Below, in pieces: positions 19,057 through 29,136 of a DNA stretch of 64,000 bases. Made by a program: the position numbers and the translations under genes. This DNA comes from Aurantiochytrium sp. KH105 (taxonomy: Eukaryota > Sar > Bigyra > Thraustochytrida > Thraustochytriidae): assembly GCA_003116975.1 (NCBI GenBank), contig BGKB01000076.1, positions 124,001 to 188,000 of the forward strand, read 5' to 3'. Positions within the stretch are counted from its first letter, which is position 1. Every line of letters begins with the position of its first letter. The notes beneath the pieces were generated by a model that saw only the letters and a program-made list of their open reading frames with translations, was not told the DNA's origin and searched no databases.

Positions 19057-22000
19057 ATGGCGGGGCGCGGGAGCGAAGAGGATTCGCCGCTCAAAGTCCT
19101 CCAGCAGAGGCTGCACCGCGCGCATGCGCCGCTCGTGCTCGTGCAGAGCACGGAAAATGCAAACTTGATCGCGGAGCGCGACAACGGGCTGACGCTCCCA
19201 GAGCTCCTGGCGCCCTTTGGCATGCAGGAAGGCAAGGTCCCGTTCCGCACGCCCATGCGGTCCTATGGGCTTAAAGACTTTCGCGTCGACTTTGCAGCAG
19301 CGCCCGAACTCGAGCCCATCAGCTTCAAGGCCGCCGAGGAACTCTTGCACTCTGTTGTACAGGCGGAGGTGCCCAAGCAGGGCCTCGACGCGACCTTGCG
19401 CAGCGGTCCCGAGGACAGCGATGACTTGTCTCGATTCGTGCGCACCACGCATAAACAGCCATGGTATGCCGCTTGCCGCGACACGCTGACGCGGACCTTT
19501 CAGCATCACGAGACAGAAATGTTTGGATCCCCCGTGGGCTGCATGGTTGTCACAACGACCGCCGACGGTGATCCAATGACTTGCTTCGAGCAACTGAAAA
19601 ATCCACACTTTTTCCCGAGCGCATATCAGAATGGACAGTACGATCCAAACGTGCCAATGTTCTACCTCCTCTTGCACGATACTAGTGACCCCCGCGCTGC
19701 GGGGGTCGACGCCGAGGCCATGGCGGCCGCCATCAGAGCGAAGCTTCCCACGAACTCGTTCTTTTTTGTTTCTTTGGAAAATTCTCGCGATCCCTCGTTA
19801 CCCTCGCACGCAAATCTTTGGGCTCCTTTTGTCCAGCGTGCGCTCGTTCGGACAAAAAGCGATGAGCGAGAAGGCCTGCGGACAACGAGTCCCGGCGCAA
19901 AGCTCTCGGACAAAGACATCAAAACCCTCCAGTCGTTCACCAAGAACCTCATCATTACGGGAGTCCTCTCGTCGATGGAGGGGAAGATCTCAGAGCTCGA
20001 CGCCCGGGTGACTGCGCAGCGCAAGGGACTTCGCAACACCTTTCGAAGCTTTTGGCGCAAACCCAAGGAAGGCGCCGAATCAAGCTCTGCCTCCTACAAC
20101 GCCTCAACGTCCGCTTCCTCACGGCGGATTCGCTACTTGCACGATACAATCGAGAGCAACATTCGACTTTTGGCAGACCTCGCTTTCATGGTACAAGATT
20201 ACGAGCTCGCGCTCAGCATGTACCGTATTGCGCGGGACGACTTTGGTGGCGACAAGGAGCTCTTGCATCAGGGCTCGGCGCTGGAGATGATGGCGATCTG
20301 TAACCTTATGCGTGGGAGTCCGGAACGCGACACTTTGGACTATGTACGTCGATCTCAGGCATGCTACAAAGATTTACTCGGTGCAATACGCGCGCAAGGT
20401 GGCACAACGAGCCCCAGCGGCTCGCCAGCGTCAATAGCGGCCCGCTTTCTTTCCAAGTCAACCTTTCTCTTTGTAGATATCGTACTCGCCTTTGGTGGGA
20501 CGGCTCGCCTTTATCGTGAAGCGACCGAGCTGCTTGCACGCGCCTCACTTGAAGAGACGCCGCTGTGCGCCGCTGTGCTGCTTGAGCAAACAGGAATCTT
20601 CTTGGTATACCAGGAGCTTGCTTCGACGGGTTCATGGTCTTACAGCTTGTTATCGTCCGGCAACGACGGCGCGCGACGAACAAACCAGACCTCCGGCGCC
20701 TCTGGCGCTTCCCCACAAGCCCTCAGTCGACGTTTGCGAAAGTTCGGCTTCCATATGGTCCTGGCAGGCCTTTTTTTCAAAAAGGATCATCAGGTCGAGC
20801 ACGCGCTGCGCTGCTTGGCGACAGTTCGCGCTCTCTACCAGAGCTCGCGATGGGCGCATATCAAAGATCACTTGGCATCCACCATGGCCGAGCATGCCGC
20901 TGCGCTCGGGGACTTGGAGCATGCACTGCCGTTCTGGGCAGAGGTTCTTGAGCGCGGTAACGAAATGCAGCCCAAGCAGGCGACTATTATGGACGAAATG
21001 GAGCACCGAATGAACGCACAAGATCAATTCAAGGCGGATGCAGACTGGCCCTTTTCTCTGCCTATCGTCGACGATGCTCGGATCGGGGTACACAGAGCTC
21101 TTAATGCATCGGTGCTACCCGAGTTGACCTCGCTCGAACCGGACTCCTCACTCGTGGCACCAGAAGATGATGTTACGACTGGCGCGAATGAGTCTGCACG
21201 GACACTGGCCGCTCGCGAGGCGCGCAAAGTAACGCGAAGTGAGCTACGTCGGCGACAAGAAGCCGAGTGGGTTCAGCTGCACAGTTTCTTGGACCTTGCC
21301 GCGCCTCGCCCTCCTGGGCTCAAGGCAGAACCTCTTGATGCGGCGCAGCGCAGACCCAGACGCGGCAAGCGGCACCAGCCGCAACCACAAGTCTGTTATG
21401 CGGGAGAGTCTGTGTACGTTGATGTGCCGATGCGAAACCCTTGCGCTCTCAAGCTGGCGATTAGTGAGATCCAGCTCATCGGGCAACTCGTCGACGAACA
21501 AGGGAACCTTTTGTCAAATGATACGGATGCCGGTGCCGTTATCGAGGCCCGCGTCATCGACAGACTGGTGCTTGACGAGTCTTCGGAGCGCATGGTGCGT
21601 CTCGAAGTCCTCCCCACGCGTGCTGGTACGCTGACAGTGATTGGTGTCCAGTGGCGTCTTTTTGGCAAGGCACGTGTCCGTCGCATGTTCGACATTCACG
21701 GACCACTCATTGTCGACACCCAGGAGGACCGCGTCGCAGGCGCTCGCGCTCAAGATCTGCGACTGCAAAAGACGGTGCGTCAGGCATCGGCGTGGCTTGG
21801 TGCGGACCTCGACCTCGCTCAAACTGTCTTCGAAGGGCAAACCGTGACAGCCAATCTTTTTCTCATTAACCGGGGCGCATTGCCCTGTTCGGGGCATATC
21901 GTCATTGGGACCAACGCCCCTACGCTGTGTGTGGGCAGCGCCGCTGCGGAGAATGATGACGCCGTTGTTGGCGATCAGCTTGCGCCCGTGCTAGACGATG

Positions 22001-24207
22001 GCGGGCGCGCGTTCAAGATCCCCGTCGAAGATCTGGGCAAGGGTTTACCCATGTCTGTCCCAGTCGTTATTCGAATGCCAAGCGCAGGGCATGTTTCGCT
22101 GCGACTCTTGCTCCGCTACCATGACGGAACATCTCTGCGCTTTGTGCGCCTTGCGCAGTCTGTGGAGGTTCTCCCCAGCATTCGTATGGGTGCGCGATGT
22201 TTGGCGTCGCCCTTGCCCGGATCGGATCATCTTCTATGCTGCAATGTGAGGAATCTTTCAACCAAGACGGTCTGCCTTCGTCGCATTGTGGCCTTTTCTG
22301 GCACATGGCAGATCGAGCCTCTTGGTGAGACGAAGGAACGCGCGCTTCTTGGGCCACAGGAAACCCGCTCCTTTTTGTTACGCGTGGCACGCGCGAGTCG
22401 CCAAGACGATGCAGGCAAGCAATTGCGCATTACGGACGTTGGCTTCATGGAGCACCCTGAATGGCAGCTCACAGCAGACGACGAAACGCTCGCGCCCTCG
22501 TTTCAGAGTCGCGTGCACTTTCTCTGCGCAGAGTATGCATCATCGGTCCTGGAGGCGCGCACAGCTGCAAAGCGGCGCTTTGAGTATTTCAAGGACAAGC
22601 TCGACGCCGAGGGCAAGCTTCCAGTTTCGATTCAATCGATCCGTCGTCTCAAGCAAGCTGGCTCGCAGAATCCTGAAATGGACATTCTGTCACAACTTGA
22701 TGCCGCGACTAAACCAGCCGATGGCGAACCGCGCCCTTGCGACAAGGAAGCCCTTTGTTTTGGATCGCGCAGCGATCTTGTACACCTTTTGCTGGAATGG
22801 ACGGCTACTTCCTTGAAGGACTGGGCTTTTGGTCACGCCGAGGAGCTCAGCATCCCGGTCATGCCGGATCACCCACTCAAGGTGTCTCTCGAGCACGCGC
22901 AAACCTGCACGGGCAAGGTATTACCCGTAACTTTTCACATTGAAAATGTCTCTGGCGAGGTCGTTCGCGCAGCCGTCATCCATATTGACAAGGCGAAGGA
23001 CGTTTCCTGGCGAGGTTTCACACGCATCTCCATTCCTGATTTGCGCCCAGGCGGCGCGCACTCGCTCAAGCTCTTGGCAAGCTTCCATATGACGGGTCTG
23101 GTCAATCTTGGCCTGGCAAAGGTCTTCGAAAAGGGCAAAGACGGCAAGCCGTTGGCTGTATGTGCTCCATCATTTGTCTCCGTCATGAGCATTCACGATT
23201 GCGAAGACTCGTCCGGTGGCTCGGATGAGCCTATAGCGGGTCATCTTGAAGCGGAGCTCAGTCAGGTGCTTTCTTCGGCCGAACCCTGCGCCCCGATGCA
23301 GTCCCCACCTCCGCCCCCGCCTATGCCCGTGGACATTATACAGCAGCAGCAGGAGGAGGAGGAGAGCTTTATGTGGTCCGAGACCAGTCACGCCGGGAAC
23401 AACATGATTGCAGCCTTGGACCAGACCGCCCCTGTCCGCCCACCCGATGCGGAGGTCTCACCAAGTGCTGTGGATGTGGTGCGCATGACGAGCGGGTTGG
23501 TGGTCTCGCCATCTGATGGCAATTCCCCTGGTGCTTTTTCTGCGGAAGAAGAGGTCATCGCCTCACCAGTGATGAGTCAAAGCGTGGACAACGTAGTGTC
23601 TTCATCAGCGGGCAGTGACATCGCTGGTGTTGCACTCGAGGGCGAGTCCTTTGAAATGCCAGACAACGATCAAAATGGAGCCAATGAGATTGTTTCCCCA
23701 TCGTCGGACAGCACAATGGCTCATATTGATCACAAACAAGAGACTGGTGCAGCACCAAACGCCAACGAGAGCTTGTCAAACGATGACACAAGGGAAGCTG
23801 CTGAAGAACTTCTCATTGAAGAAGAGAACGAGACCCCCATGCAAGGTCTTTTGGATGTGCCTGAGCCCGACGGCAGCGGTACGGTGCTTCACGAGAGTGC
23901 CGATGTGCTTTCACTCGAGGAGGCTGCGTTTGGTGATGCCATGGACTCGGCGATCGCTTCTGAAGGAGGCGAACAATCACTTCAGGCAATGGAGGGGCAA
24001 CAAGGAGCAGAAGAGGATCGCGAGGGACAACGCGAGATACTCCATAGTCCTCCGAGCGCAATTTCAAAGCGGACTTCCTCCATTGAGCTCGAAACGGCTC
24101 TGCGCGAGGAGCTTGAAGACAGCTCGGCGGACGATGTGAATGAGGAGGAGGGCGATGATTCGGAGGATGACGAAGCTTTTCTTAAACAGGAGCTTGCATC
24201 TCCTTGA
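19057..24207 (+). CDS. TRAPPC8: TRAPPC8 / Trs85, TRAPPIII-specific subunit
   Basis: Intronless, 1716 residues from the ATG at 19057 (human about 1435). The N-terminal third matches TRAPPC8/Trs85: conserved early blocks (KQPWYAACRDTLTRTF; PMFYLLLHD; LWAPFVQRAL), then the family signature of an initiator-like helix followed by RKGLRNTFRSFWRKPK at about 318-333. A helical-repeat segment follows (ADLAFMVQDYELALSMYRIA), and then beta-sandwich-like regions toward the C-terminus (VYVDVPMRNPCALKLAISE; VLPVTFHIENVSGEVVRAA). The subunit directs TRAPPIII, the exchange factor for Rab1/Ypt1, to Golgi and autophagosome membranes. The last 300 residues are an acidic, Ser-rich disordered tail with a Pro run, probably specific to this lineage. 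AAATAAAC follows the stop by about 15 nt. Confidence 0.9.
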   Translation: MAGRGSEEDSPLKVLQQRLHRAHAPLVLVQSTENANLIAERDNGLTLPELLAPFGMQEGKVPFRTPMRSYGLKDFRVDFAAAPELEPISFKAAEELLHSVVQAEVPKQGLDATLRSGPEDSDDLSRFVRTTHKQPWYAACRDTLTRTFQHHETEMFGSPVGCMVVTTTADGDPMTCFEQLKNPHFFPSAYQNGQYDPNVPMFYLLLHDTSDPRAAGVDAEAMAAAIRAKLPTNSFFFVSLENSRDPSLPSHANLWAPFVQRALVRTKSDEREGLRTTSPGAKLSDKDIKTLQSFTKNLIITGVLSSMEGKISELDARVTAQRKGLRNTFRSFWRKPKEGAESSSASYNASTSASSRRIRYLHDTIESNIRLLADLAFMVQDYELALSMYRIARDDFGGDKELLHQGSALEMMAICNLMRGSPERDTLDYVRRSQACYKDLLGAIRAQGGTTSPSGSPASIAARFLSKSTFLFVDIVLAFGGTARLYREATELLARASLEETPLCAAVLLEQTGIFLVYQELASTGSWSYSLLSSGNDGARRTNQTSGASGASPQALSRRLRKFGFHMVLAGLFFKKDHQVEHALRCLATVRALYQSSRWAHIKDHLASTMAEHAAALGDLEHALPFWAEVLERGNEMQPKQATIMDEMEHRMNAQDQFKADADWPFSLPIVDDARIGVHRALNASVLPELTSLEPDSSLVAPEDDVTTGANESARTLAAREARKVTRSELRRRQEAEWVQLHSFLDLAAPRPPGLKAEPLDAAQRRPRRGKRHQPQPQVCYAGESVYVDVPMRNPCALKLAISEIQLIGQLVDEQGNLLSNDTDAGAVIEARVIDRLVLDESSERMVRLEVLPTRAGTLTVIGVQWRLFGKARVRRMFDIHGPLIVDTQEDRVAGARAQDLRLQKTVRQASAWLGADLDLAQTVFEGQTVTANLFLINRGALPCSGHIVIGTNAPTLCVGSAAAENDDAVVGDQLAPVLDDGGRAFKIPVEDLGKGLPMSVPVVIRMPSAGHVSLRLLLRYHDGTSLRFVRLAQSVEVLPSIRMGARCLASPLPGSDHLLCCNVRNLSTKTVCLRRIVAFSGTWQIEPLGETKERALLGPQETRSFLLRVARASRQDDAGKQLRITDVGFMEHPEWQLTADDETLAPSFQSRVHFLCAEYASSVLEARTAAKRRFEYFKDKLDAEGKLPVSIQSIRRLKQAGSQNPEMDILSQLDAATKPADGEPRPCDKEALCFGSRSDLVHLLLEWTATSLKDWAFGHAEELSIPVMPDHPLKVSLEHAQTCTGKVLPVTFHIENVSGEVVRAAVIHIDKAKDVSWRGFTRISIPDLRPGGAHSLKLLASFHMTGLVNLGLAKVFEKGKDGKPLAVCAPSFVSVMSIHDCEDSSGGSDEPIAGHLEAELSQVLSSAEPCAPMQSPPPPPPMPVDIIQQQQEEEESFMWSETSHAGNNMIAALDQTAPVRPPDAEVSPSAVDVVRMTSGLVVSPSDGNSPGAFSAEEEVIASPVMSQSVDNVVSSSAGSDIAGVALEGESFEMPDNDQNGANEIVSPSSDSTMAHIDHKQETGAAPNANESLSNDDTREAAEELLIEEENETPMQGLLDVPEPDGSGTVLHESADVLSLEEAAFGDAMDSAIASEGGEQSLQAMEGQQGAEEDREGQREILHSPPSAISKRTSSIELETALREELEDSSADDVNEEEGDDSEDDEAFLKQELASP

Positions 24208-24388
24208 ATGACATACAAATAAACAACGATTCTATTTCTTTTTTCTCTCGCCACAAAGTTTGACATGTTCGACCTCATCGTCGTCGAGGCCGAGAGATCT
24301 TTCCTCTTCTTTCCGGAGAAAAAGACGAATCGACTCAAAGGCTTTGCGGGCAACTAACGAGAAAAGGTAACTTTTGTGTGACAAAAGG

Positions 24389-26380
24389 CTAATGCAGGGA
24401 GGGAGGTGGGGGCGGAGGCGGAGGCGGAGGCGCTATCCCATCTTTGGGATGTCGAGAGCTAGATGCAGTTGACGATGAAGACGAGACTGAGCTCGAGGAA
24501 GAAGTCCGGTTCGCGGCATCACCAATACCCGGACGAGTATAGGTCATATTTTTACGACCAGCACCAGCCCCGACGGACCCGCCACGGAAGCTGCCACGGG
24601 AAGGACCCGGCCCACCATGGGATCCATAGGCTCCATACGAGCCGTACGACGTGCGGCCCGAAGACCCAAAACCGCCGCTTCTGCGGCCACCAGAGCCTCG
24701 GGACATTGAGTTTGGAGAGCGCTGGGAACGCGCATGCGAAGCGCCACCACGGGTCGCCGCAGGGGGTCCCCGCACGCGCTCCTCCCGACGGAGTCTACGC
24801 TGCTCCTTGAGCTCAAACTCGTGGAGACCATCGCCGGCAAGTCGCGGAAGCTCATCTGGCTTACCCGGCTTTACGCCTTTCCAGAAATAATCGTGATCCA
24901 GCGCCTGGGCAGCCGTGATGCGGTGACGCGGGTCCAAGGTGAGCATCCTTTTAAAGAGATCCAGCTCGAGGGGTTTCATCCAAGCGAAGCGGCGATCAAT
25001 GACCGCCTCCTTTTTCTCGAAACTCATGCGTTGAAAGGCAGGAGTTTGCGAGACGCCTGGCCACGTCTCTTCTGATGGCGTGCCGCAGAGCTCAAAAATG
25101 CGTTTGATTTGGTCCAGCTCGTTCTCGCCAGGCAAGGGCGACCCCCGCCCCAGCAGCTCGGCAAAAATGCACCCCACCGCCCACATATCAATAGCCGACG
25201 TATAGTGACCAACACCGAGCAAAAGTTCGGGAGCACGATACCAGAGCGTGACAACACGCGTTGTGGAGCGACGTTTCTTTTTCCAGGACCTGCTGAGTCC
25301 CCAATCTCCAATCTTAAGCTTTGAGTCGTTTGATACCAGAATGTTGGCCGCCTTGAGGTCGCGGTGAATGATATCGTTGCGGTGAATGTAGTAAATGCCT
25401 TCGAGCAATTGCTTCATGTAGCACTTGATGTAATTCTCGGTGAGTTTGAACGCGGGGTTCTCCATGATCCCCGTCAGGTCGTTGTCAAGGTATTCAAGCA
25501 CCATATACACTTCGCCCAGGTCGTCCTCTCGCAGCTTGGCCGAAGAAGGCACGATCTCGATGAGCTCTAACACGTTCTCATGTTTCAGCTGTTGCATAAT
25601 CTTGATCTCGCGCAGGGCCGTCAACGGGTAGCCCTCCTTGGCATTGTGCACACGAAGCTTTTTCAGAGCCACCATTCGGTCGGTCGACTTGCACCGCGCC
25701 TTGTACACCTCTCCATAGGTGCCAAGTCCAACCTGGCGAATGATTTCGTAATTTTCGATTGTGCGTGAGGAAAAGTCAGAATTCCCCGCCCCATCTGAGA
25801 GGCGCGCATCGGTTACCTTTGCTTCTTCTGCCCCCTTTCCTGGTTCTTCTGGTGGCGCTAATGCCGTTGCCTCATCAGGCTCCGCTTTTTTAGAAGGATC
25901 TTCCTTTGAGGGTTCTTCCTTTGAAGAATTTTCCAAGGCTTCTGCGTCCGGGGCTGCGCGAAGAAATGCAAGCGCTTGACTCAAAATGGCTCGTCCTTCA
26001 TCCGAGCCCAGCTGAGGGTCTCCCGGGTTCTCGCTCTTTGTCGCGCTTGGGGCATCTTTTCGTGGCCGTTTCTTATTTGACGGACTTGCATTCGATGTGT
26101 GCGCACTGTTGGCAGCGGGGGCAGGCCGTTGCTCGTGAACGGGCGCGGCTGTTGCAGACGAGCCCCGATCCGAGGCGCCATTTCCATTTGTCGCGGAGAC
26201 AACCACGGAATCGTTCTTCTTGGAGACCCCTCGAGGGTCGTGCGAGTCGCGAGGCTCCTCGGCCAGACCTTCTTGGCTTTGCTCTTGCGCGCCGCCGTCC
26301 ACCTCGCCTTGCTGCGCCTTGCCCGGCGTCGTCGGCGTCTGCCCACGAGCGGCCTCGTTGTCGCCCTCGTGCGCGCCCAT
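24389..26380 (-). CDS. CDK9-like transcriptional cyclin-dependent kinase with a DWG motif
   Basis: 663 residues: a disordered N-terminus (1-205), a kinase domain (about 211-502) and a Gly/Ser/Arg-rich tail ending in poly-Pro. Key elements: P-loop GLGTYGEVY (218-226), VAIK-type Lys240, cyclin-binding helix PLTALRE (252-258; CDK9 has PITALRE), HRDLKAAN (339-346), then DWG at 359-361 where CDKs have DFG, T-loop RSTTRVVTLWYRAPE. The KEGYPLTALREIK context and the HRDLKAAN loop put it with CDK9 (P-TEFb), the Pol II CTD and elongation-factor kinase that works with cyclin T. CDK12 is the alternative. All catalytic residues (K, E, D, D) are present, so DWG is a substitution, not inactivation. It shares a 441-bp divergent promoter region with yaaA. 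Confidence 0.88.
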   Translation of the reverse strand: MGAHEGDNEAARGQTPTTPGKAQQGEVDGGAQEQSQEGLAEEPRDSHDPRGVSKKNDSVVVSATNGNGASDRGSSATAAPVHEQRPAPAANSAHTSNASPSNKKRPRKDAPSATKSENPGDPQLGSDEGRAILSQALAFLRAAPDAEALENSSKEEPSKEDPSKKAEPDEATALAPPEEPGKGAEEAKVTDARLSDGAGNSDFSSRTIENYEIIRQVGLGTYGEVYKARCKSTDRMVALKKLRVHNAKEGYPLTALREIKIMQQLKHENVLELIEIVPSSAKLREDDLGEVYMVLEYLDNDLTGIMENPAFKLTENYIKCYMKQLLEGIYYIHRNDIIHRDLKAANILVSNDSKLKIGDWGLSRSWKKKRRSTTRVVTLWYRAPELLLGVGHYTSAIDMWAVGCIFAELLGRGSPLPGENELDQIKRIFELCGTPSEETWPGVSQTPAFQRMSFEKKEAVIDRRFAWMKPLELDLFKRMLTLDPRHRITAAQALDHDYFWKGVKPGKPDELPRLAGDGLHEFELKEQRRLRREERVRGPPAATRGGASHARSQRSPNSMSRGSGGRRSGGFGSSGRTSYGSYGAYGSHGGPGPSRGSFRGGSVGAGAGRKNMTYTRPGIGDAANRTSSSSSVSSSSSTASSSRHPKDGIAPPPPPPPPPPSLH

Positions 26381-26500
26381 GATGCCGCTGCTCGGGGCAG
26401 GCAGCGAGCGAGCAGGCCTCGCCAGGCCAGGCTCGTCTCGCCCGGCCGAGGCGGACCGGACCGCGGCGGCCCGCCCTCGCGGCGTCCAGCGGCGCGCCGC

Positions 26501-26530
26501 AGCCGAGCGCAGCCGAGCGCAGCCGAGCGC
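26501..26530. repeat. AGCCGAGCGC tandem repeat, 3 perfect copies
   Basis: Three identical 10-bp units, 121-150 bp upstream of the CDK9-like ATG. Confidence 0.9.
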
Positions 26531-26763
26531 AGAGGCACCGCGGGGCGAGGGGTCGATCGATCGATTCTCTTTGCGCTCTGGTCGCTCGCTCTCCGCGACG
26601 CAAAGCGCCTTTCATTGCGGCCCTTATTTGCGAAAGACACCTAAGCCGCGCTTGGGTCAGTTTCGACCGAAGTCGGCGTCGACGTCGAGACTACTCTAAC
26701 CGCGCAGCCGTGGCAGGGCAGGTCGAGCCCAAGCTCGGCGGCAAAGCGCCTGCGCGGCGCGAG

Positions 26764-26789
26764 CGAGGGAGGGAGGGAGGGAGGGAGGC
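26764..26789. repeat. (GGGA)n microsatellite
   Basis: About six GGGA units end about 33 bp before the yaaA ATG. Confidence 0.85.
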
Positions 26790-26821
26790 GAGAGGCGGAG
26801 CGAGGAGCTGGGAGCGCGAGG

Positions 26822-27925
26822 ATGCTGTGCCTGCTGTCGCCCGCGAAGGCGATGCGCGAGGTGGCCAAGGCGCAGGCGGGCGCAGGCGGCCTGGCGCCTC
26901 TGCTGGCCGGCCCCACGGCGACGCTGCTGGAGGAGCTAAAGCACGAGAGCGCGGGCCAGCTGAGCAAGCTCATGTCCATATCCGACGCGCTGGGAAAGCT
27001 CAACTACGAGCGGTATCAGGGCTGGGACGAAGCCACAACGTACATTGCGGCGGATCTCTTCGACGGCGAGGCATTCAAGGCGCTTGACGTTGACTCTTTT
27101 TCGGCAGAGGATCGCGCGCAAATGCAGAGCTCTTTAGTGATCCTGTCGGGACTTTATGGCATGATCCGTCCAGGCGACGCAATCCGTCCCTATCGACTCG
27201 AAATGGGCACCAAGTACGCGGTCGATGGCACAAAGAATCTTGTTGCTTTCTGGAAAAAGCACGGGCTCACCGACACCTTGGCCGCACACGCCAAGTCGGT
27301 TGGCGCTAAAATCATCCTCAACTGTGCGAGTGACGAGTATGCCAAGGCTGTCGACTTTGCCAAGCTCGAAAAGGATCACGGCTTGCAAGTTCTACGCTTC
27401 AAGGGTGTCAAGCCTGGCGGCGCGCGCGGCCTTCCTGGTGTGTTCTCCAAACAGGCGCGCGGCATGATGTCCCGTTTTGTCATCCAATCCAAAGCACAGA
27501 CTGCGCAGGACCTCGAAGCCTTCACGGGCAGCGACAATAGGTTTGCCTTCCTCCGTCGCGATGGCAACGAAATGATATTTGAGCGCTACGACGCACCACG
27601 GACCGCTCGTGGCGATAAAGCGTCTACTTCGGCTTCGTCCAAGACAAAGGGTAAGGCTTCCGCCGCAAAAACCGAAGGCAGCAAACCTGGGTCGGCCAAG
27701 GCAAATTCTGAGCATAAGGAAGATGACACTGCCGGTGACGTTTCCGAGGCACCCAAGACCAAGACCAAGAGAAAGGGAAATAGCAAGAGCTCTGTAAAAG
27801 TGGAGGACGACAAGGGAAAGAAAAAGACCGCGGCAAAAGCTGATACAGACTCTCATACCTCCAAAAAGCGGCGTGTGCAGCCAAGTCGCCGCGCGCGGGC
27901 TTCGCAGACGAAATCTGAGCCCTAG
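26822..27925 (+). CDS. yaaA: YaaA/DUF328 (UPF0246) peroxide-stress protein with a basic C-terminal extension
   Basis: 367 residues. Residues 1-260 cover the whole bacterial YaaA domain: LLSPAKAM at the start, LMSISDALGKLN, FDGEAFKALD, LSGLYGMIRPGDAIRPYRLE with MG following, LNCASDEYAKAV, KQARGMMSRFVI and a final FERYD. E. coli YaaA limits intracellular iron and DNA damage under peroxide stress and is described as DNA-binding. Residues 261-367 are an extra disordered tail rich in Lys, Ser and Thr, ending SKKRRVQPSRRARA, which could act as a nuclear localisation signal or DNA-contacting tail. The tail is not part of the bacterial family. Eukaryotic origin of the domain could be transfer or ancient retention; I cannot decide from one sequence. 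Confidence 0.9.
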   Translation: MLCLLSPAKAMREVAKAQAGAGGLAPLLAGPTATLLEELKHESAGQLSKLMSISDALGKLNYERYQGWDEATTYIAADLFDGEAFKALDVDSFSAEDRAQMQSSLVILSGLYGMIRPGDAIRPYRLEMGTKYAVDGTKNLVAFWKKHGLTDTLAAHAKSVGAKIILNCASDEYAKAVDFAKLEKDHGLQVLRFKGVKPGGARGLPGVFSKQARGMMSRFVIQSKAQTAQDLEAFTGSDNRFAFLRRDGNEMIFERYDAPRTARGDKASTSASSKTKGKASAAKTEGSKPGSAKANSEHKEDDTAGDVSEAPKTKTKRKGNSKSSVKVEDDKGKKKTAAKADTDSHTSKKRRVQPSRRARASQTKSEP

Positions 27926-29136
27926 TTAGTTTTTTATAACTCATAGCTTGATGAAAGGAATTGTTGCATCTATCCATCAATACATCTATCTGTCTGTCTT
28001 TGGTTCATCGCGGTTGCGAGACGGACAGAAAAGTTAACTTTAGCCGTTCAGATATGCGTCCGCATGCTCCCATTCTCGATGGACATGGTCGAACGCTCGC
28101 CGCCATCATCTTCTTCTTTTTTGCAATGGCTCCCCCCCCCCCCCCTCGCCGCCCCTTATTTCGGCGTGTGCGATACGAAGCAAGTGACCAAGGCGTCGCG
28201 CGACATGAGGCAAGGCGCAACGCGAGGAAAGAAAATCGAGGTGTAGAGCACGAGGATGTGCAAGCAAGGAGTAGACGCAAGAGGATGACATGCGAGTACC
28301 CGGGCCATGCATGCCCCGTCCTCGTGCGCGGCAAAGTAAAGGAGCACTCGCCAATGTGGCTGTGGGGCAGCACCCCGCAGCTCCCATGGGACTTGGCGCC
28401 ATGGACAAATTGACCGCCTGAGGGCGCAGCGTCGTTTCGTGAAGCGCGCTCAAAACAGCGGTTTTCGGCAAAGCTGTCAATGATGGACCTATATGAGCCA
28501 CAAGGACTTTTGAGCTGGGGCGAAAAGTACTTCGACAAGAACTCGAGGTTAAAAGCGAGCAGAGCACAAGGGTGCGCGATTTGCCTCTTCTTTCTTTGTC
28601 GACAATTTTGCATCGCCTCATCTCATCTCGCCTCGCTTCACCTTGCTTCGTTCGCCTTGCATTATTCGTCATTCTTTCTTCCGTTTCGCAACGATTCATC
28701 CACGCCCAGGCCAGGCCGTCTGCGTGAGGTGAGGGTAAAGGGCCGCCTGCGAGCGGTGCTCTCTGGAGTATCTGCGAAAAGGGGTCTCATACAAGTCTGC
28801 CTGCCTCACTGCCTCTCTGCCTGTCTGCCTGTCTGCCTGCCTGTCTACCTGCCTGCCTGCGTGGCTGGCTGGCAGATTGTCTGTCCCGAGCTCGGAACCA
28901 GCTTTCCGCCCCAGAGGCAATCCGTCGAGCTAGATCGTGTGTGATCGCCCAGCCCCGAGAGAGGAGGGAGGAAGTCAAGAGGCAAAAACGCCTCATCGCG
29001 CCGGGCGACGGGGCGCAGGCGTTTTGGTGCAGTATTCCCTGCGGTCTGTCTCTCCGTCGTCGTCGATATTGTTGTCATCATCGTCGCCGTTGTTGTCGTT
29101 GTCGTTGTTAATCGCGATACTTTCTCATTCGCGCCC
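27926..29136. other. Intergenic region upstream of the F-BAR gene, with poly-C and CTGC arrays
   Basis: A 1.2-kb gap without a credible gene. It holds a 14-nt C run (28132-28145), CATCT/CTGT-type simple sequence (about 27967-27998), a pyrimidine-rich stretch and a CTGCCTGT array (28797-28872) in the promoter or leader of the F-BAR gene, plus GTCGTTGTT-type repeats just before the ATG. Confidence 0.45.
28797..28872. repeat. CTGCCTGT-type tandem array
   Basis: Imperfect 4- and 8-bp units (CTGC, CTGT, CTAC) run from about 28797 and finish as GGCTGGCTGGC, about 265 bp upstream of the F-BAR ATG. Confidence 0.8.

Larger units (their letters stand above)
26381..26821. promoter_or_regulatory. Bidirectional promoter region, CDK9-like / YaaA, with two tandem arrays
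   Basis: Between two divergent ATGs. One array, AGCCGAGCGC repeated three times (26501-26530), is upstream of the kinase. The other, GGGA units (26764-26789), is upstream of yaaA. GATCGATCGATT lies at about 26553-26564. The promoter role is inferred from position. Confidence 0.5.

Noticed and set aside
18595-19677. Minus-strand 360-residue frame across the IF-3/TRAPPC8 gap
   Set aside because: It overlaps the TRAPPC8 N-terminus antisense, covers the microsatellite and lacks any known motif.
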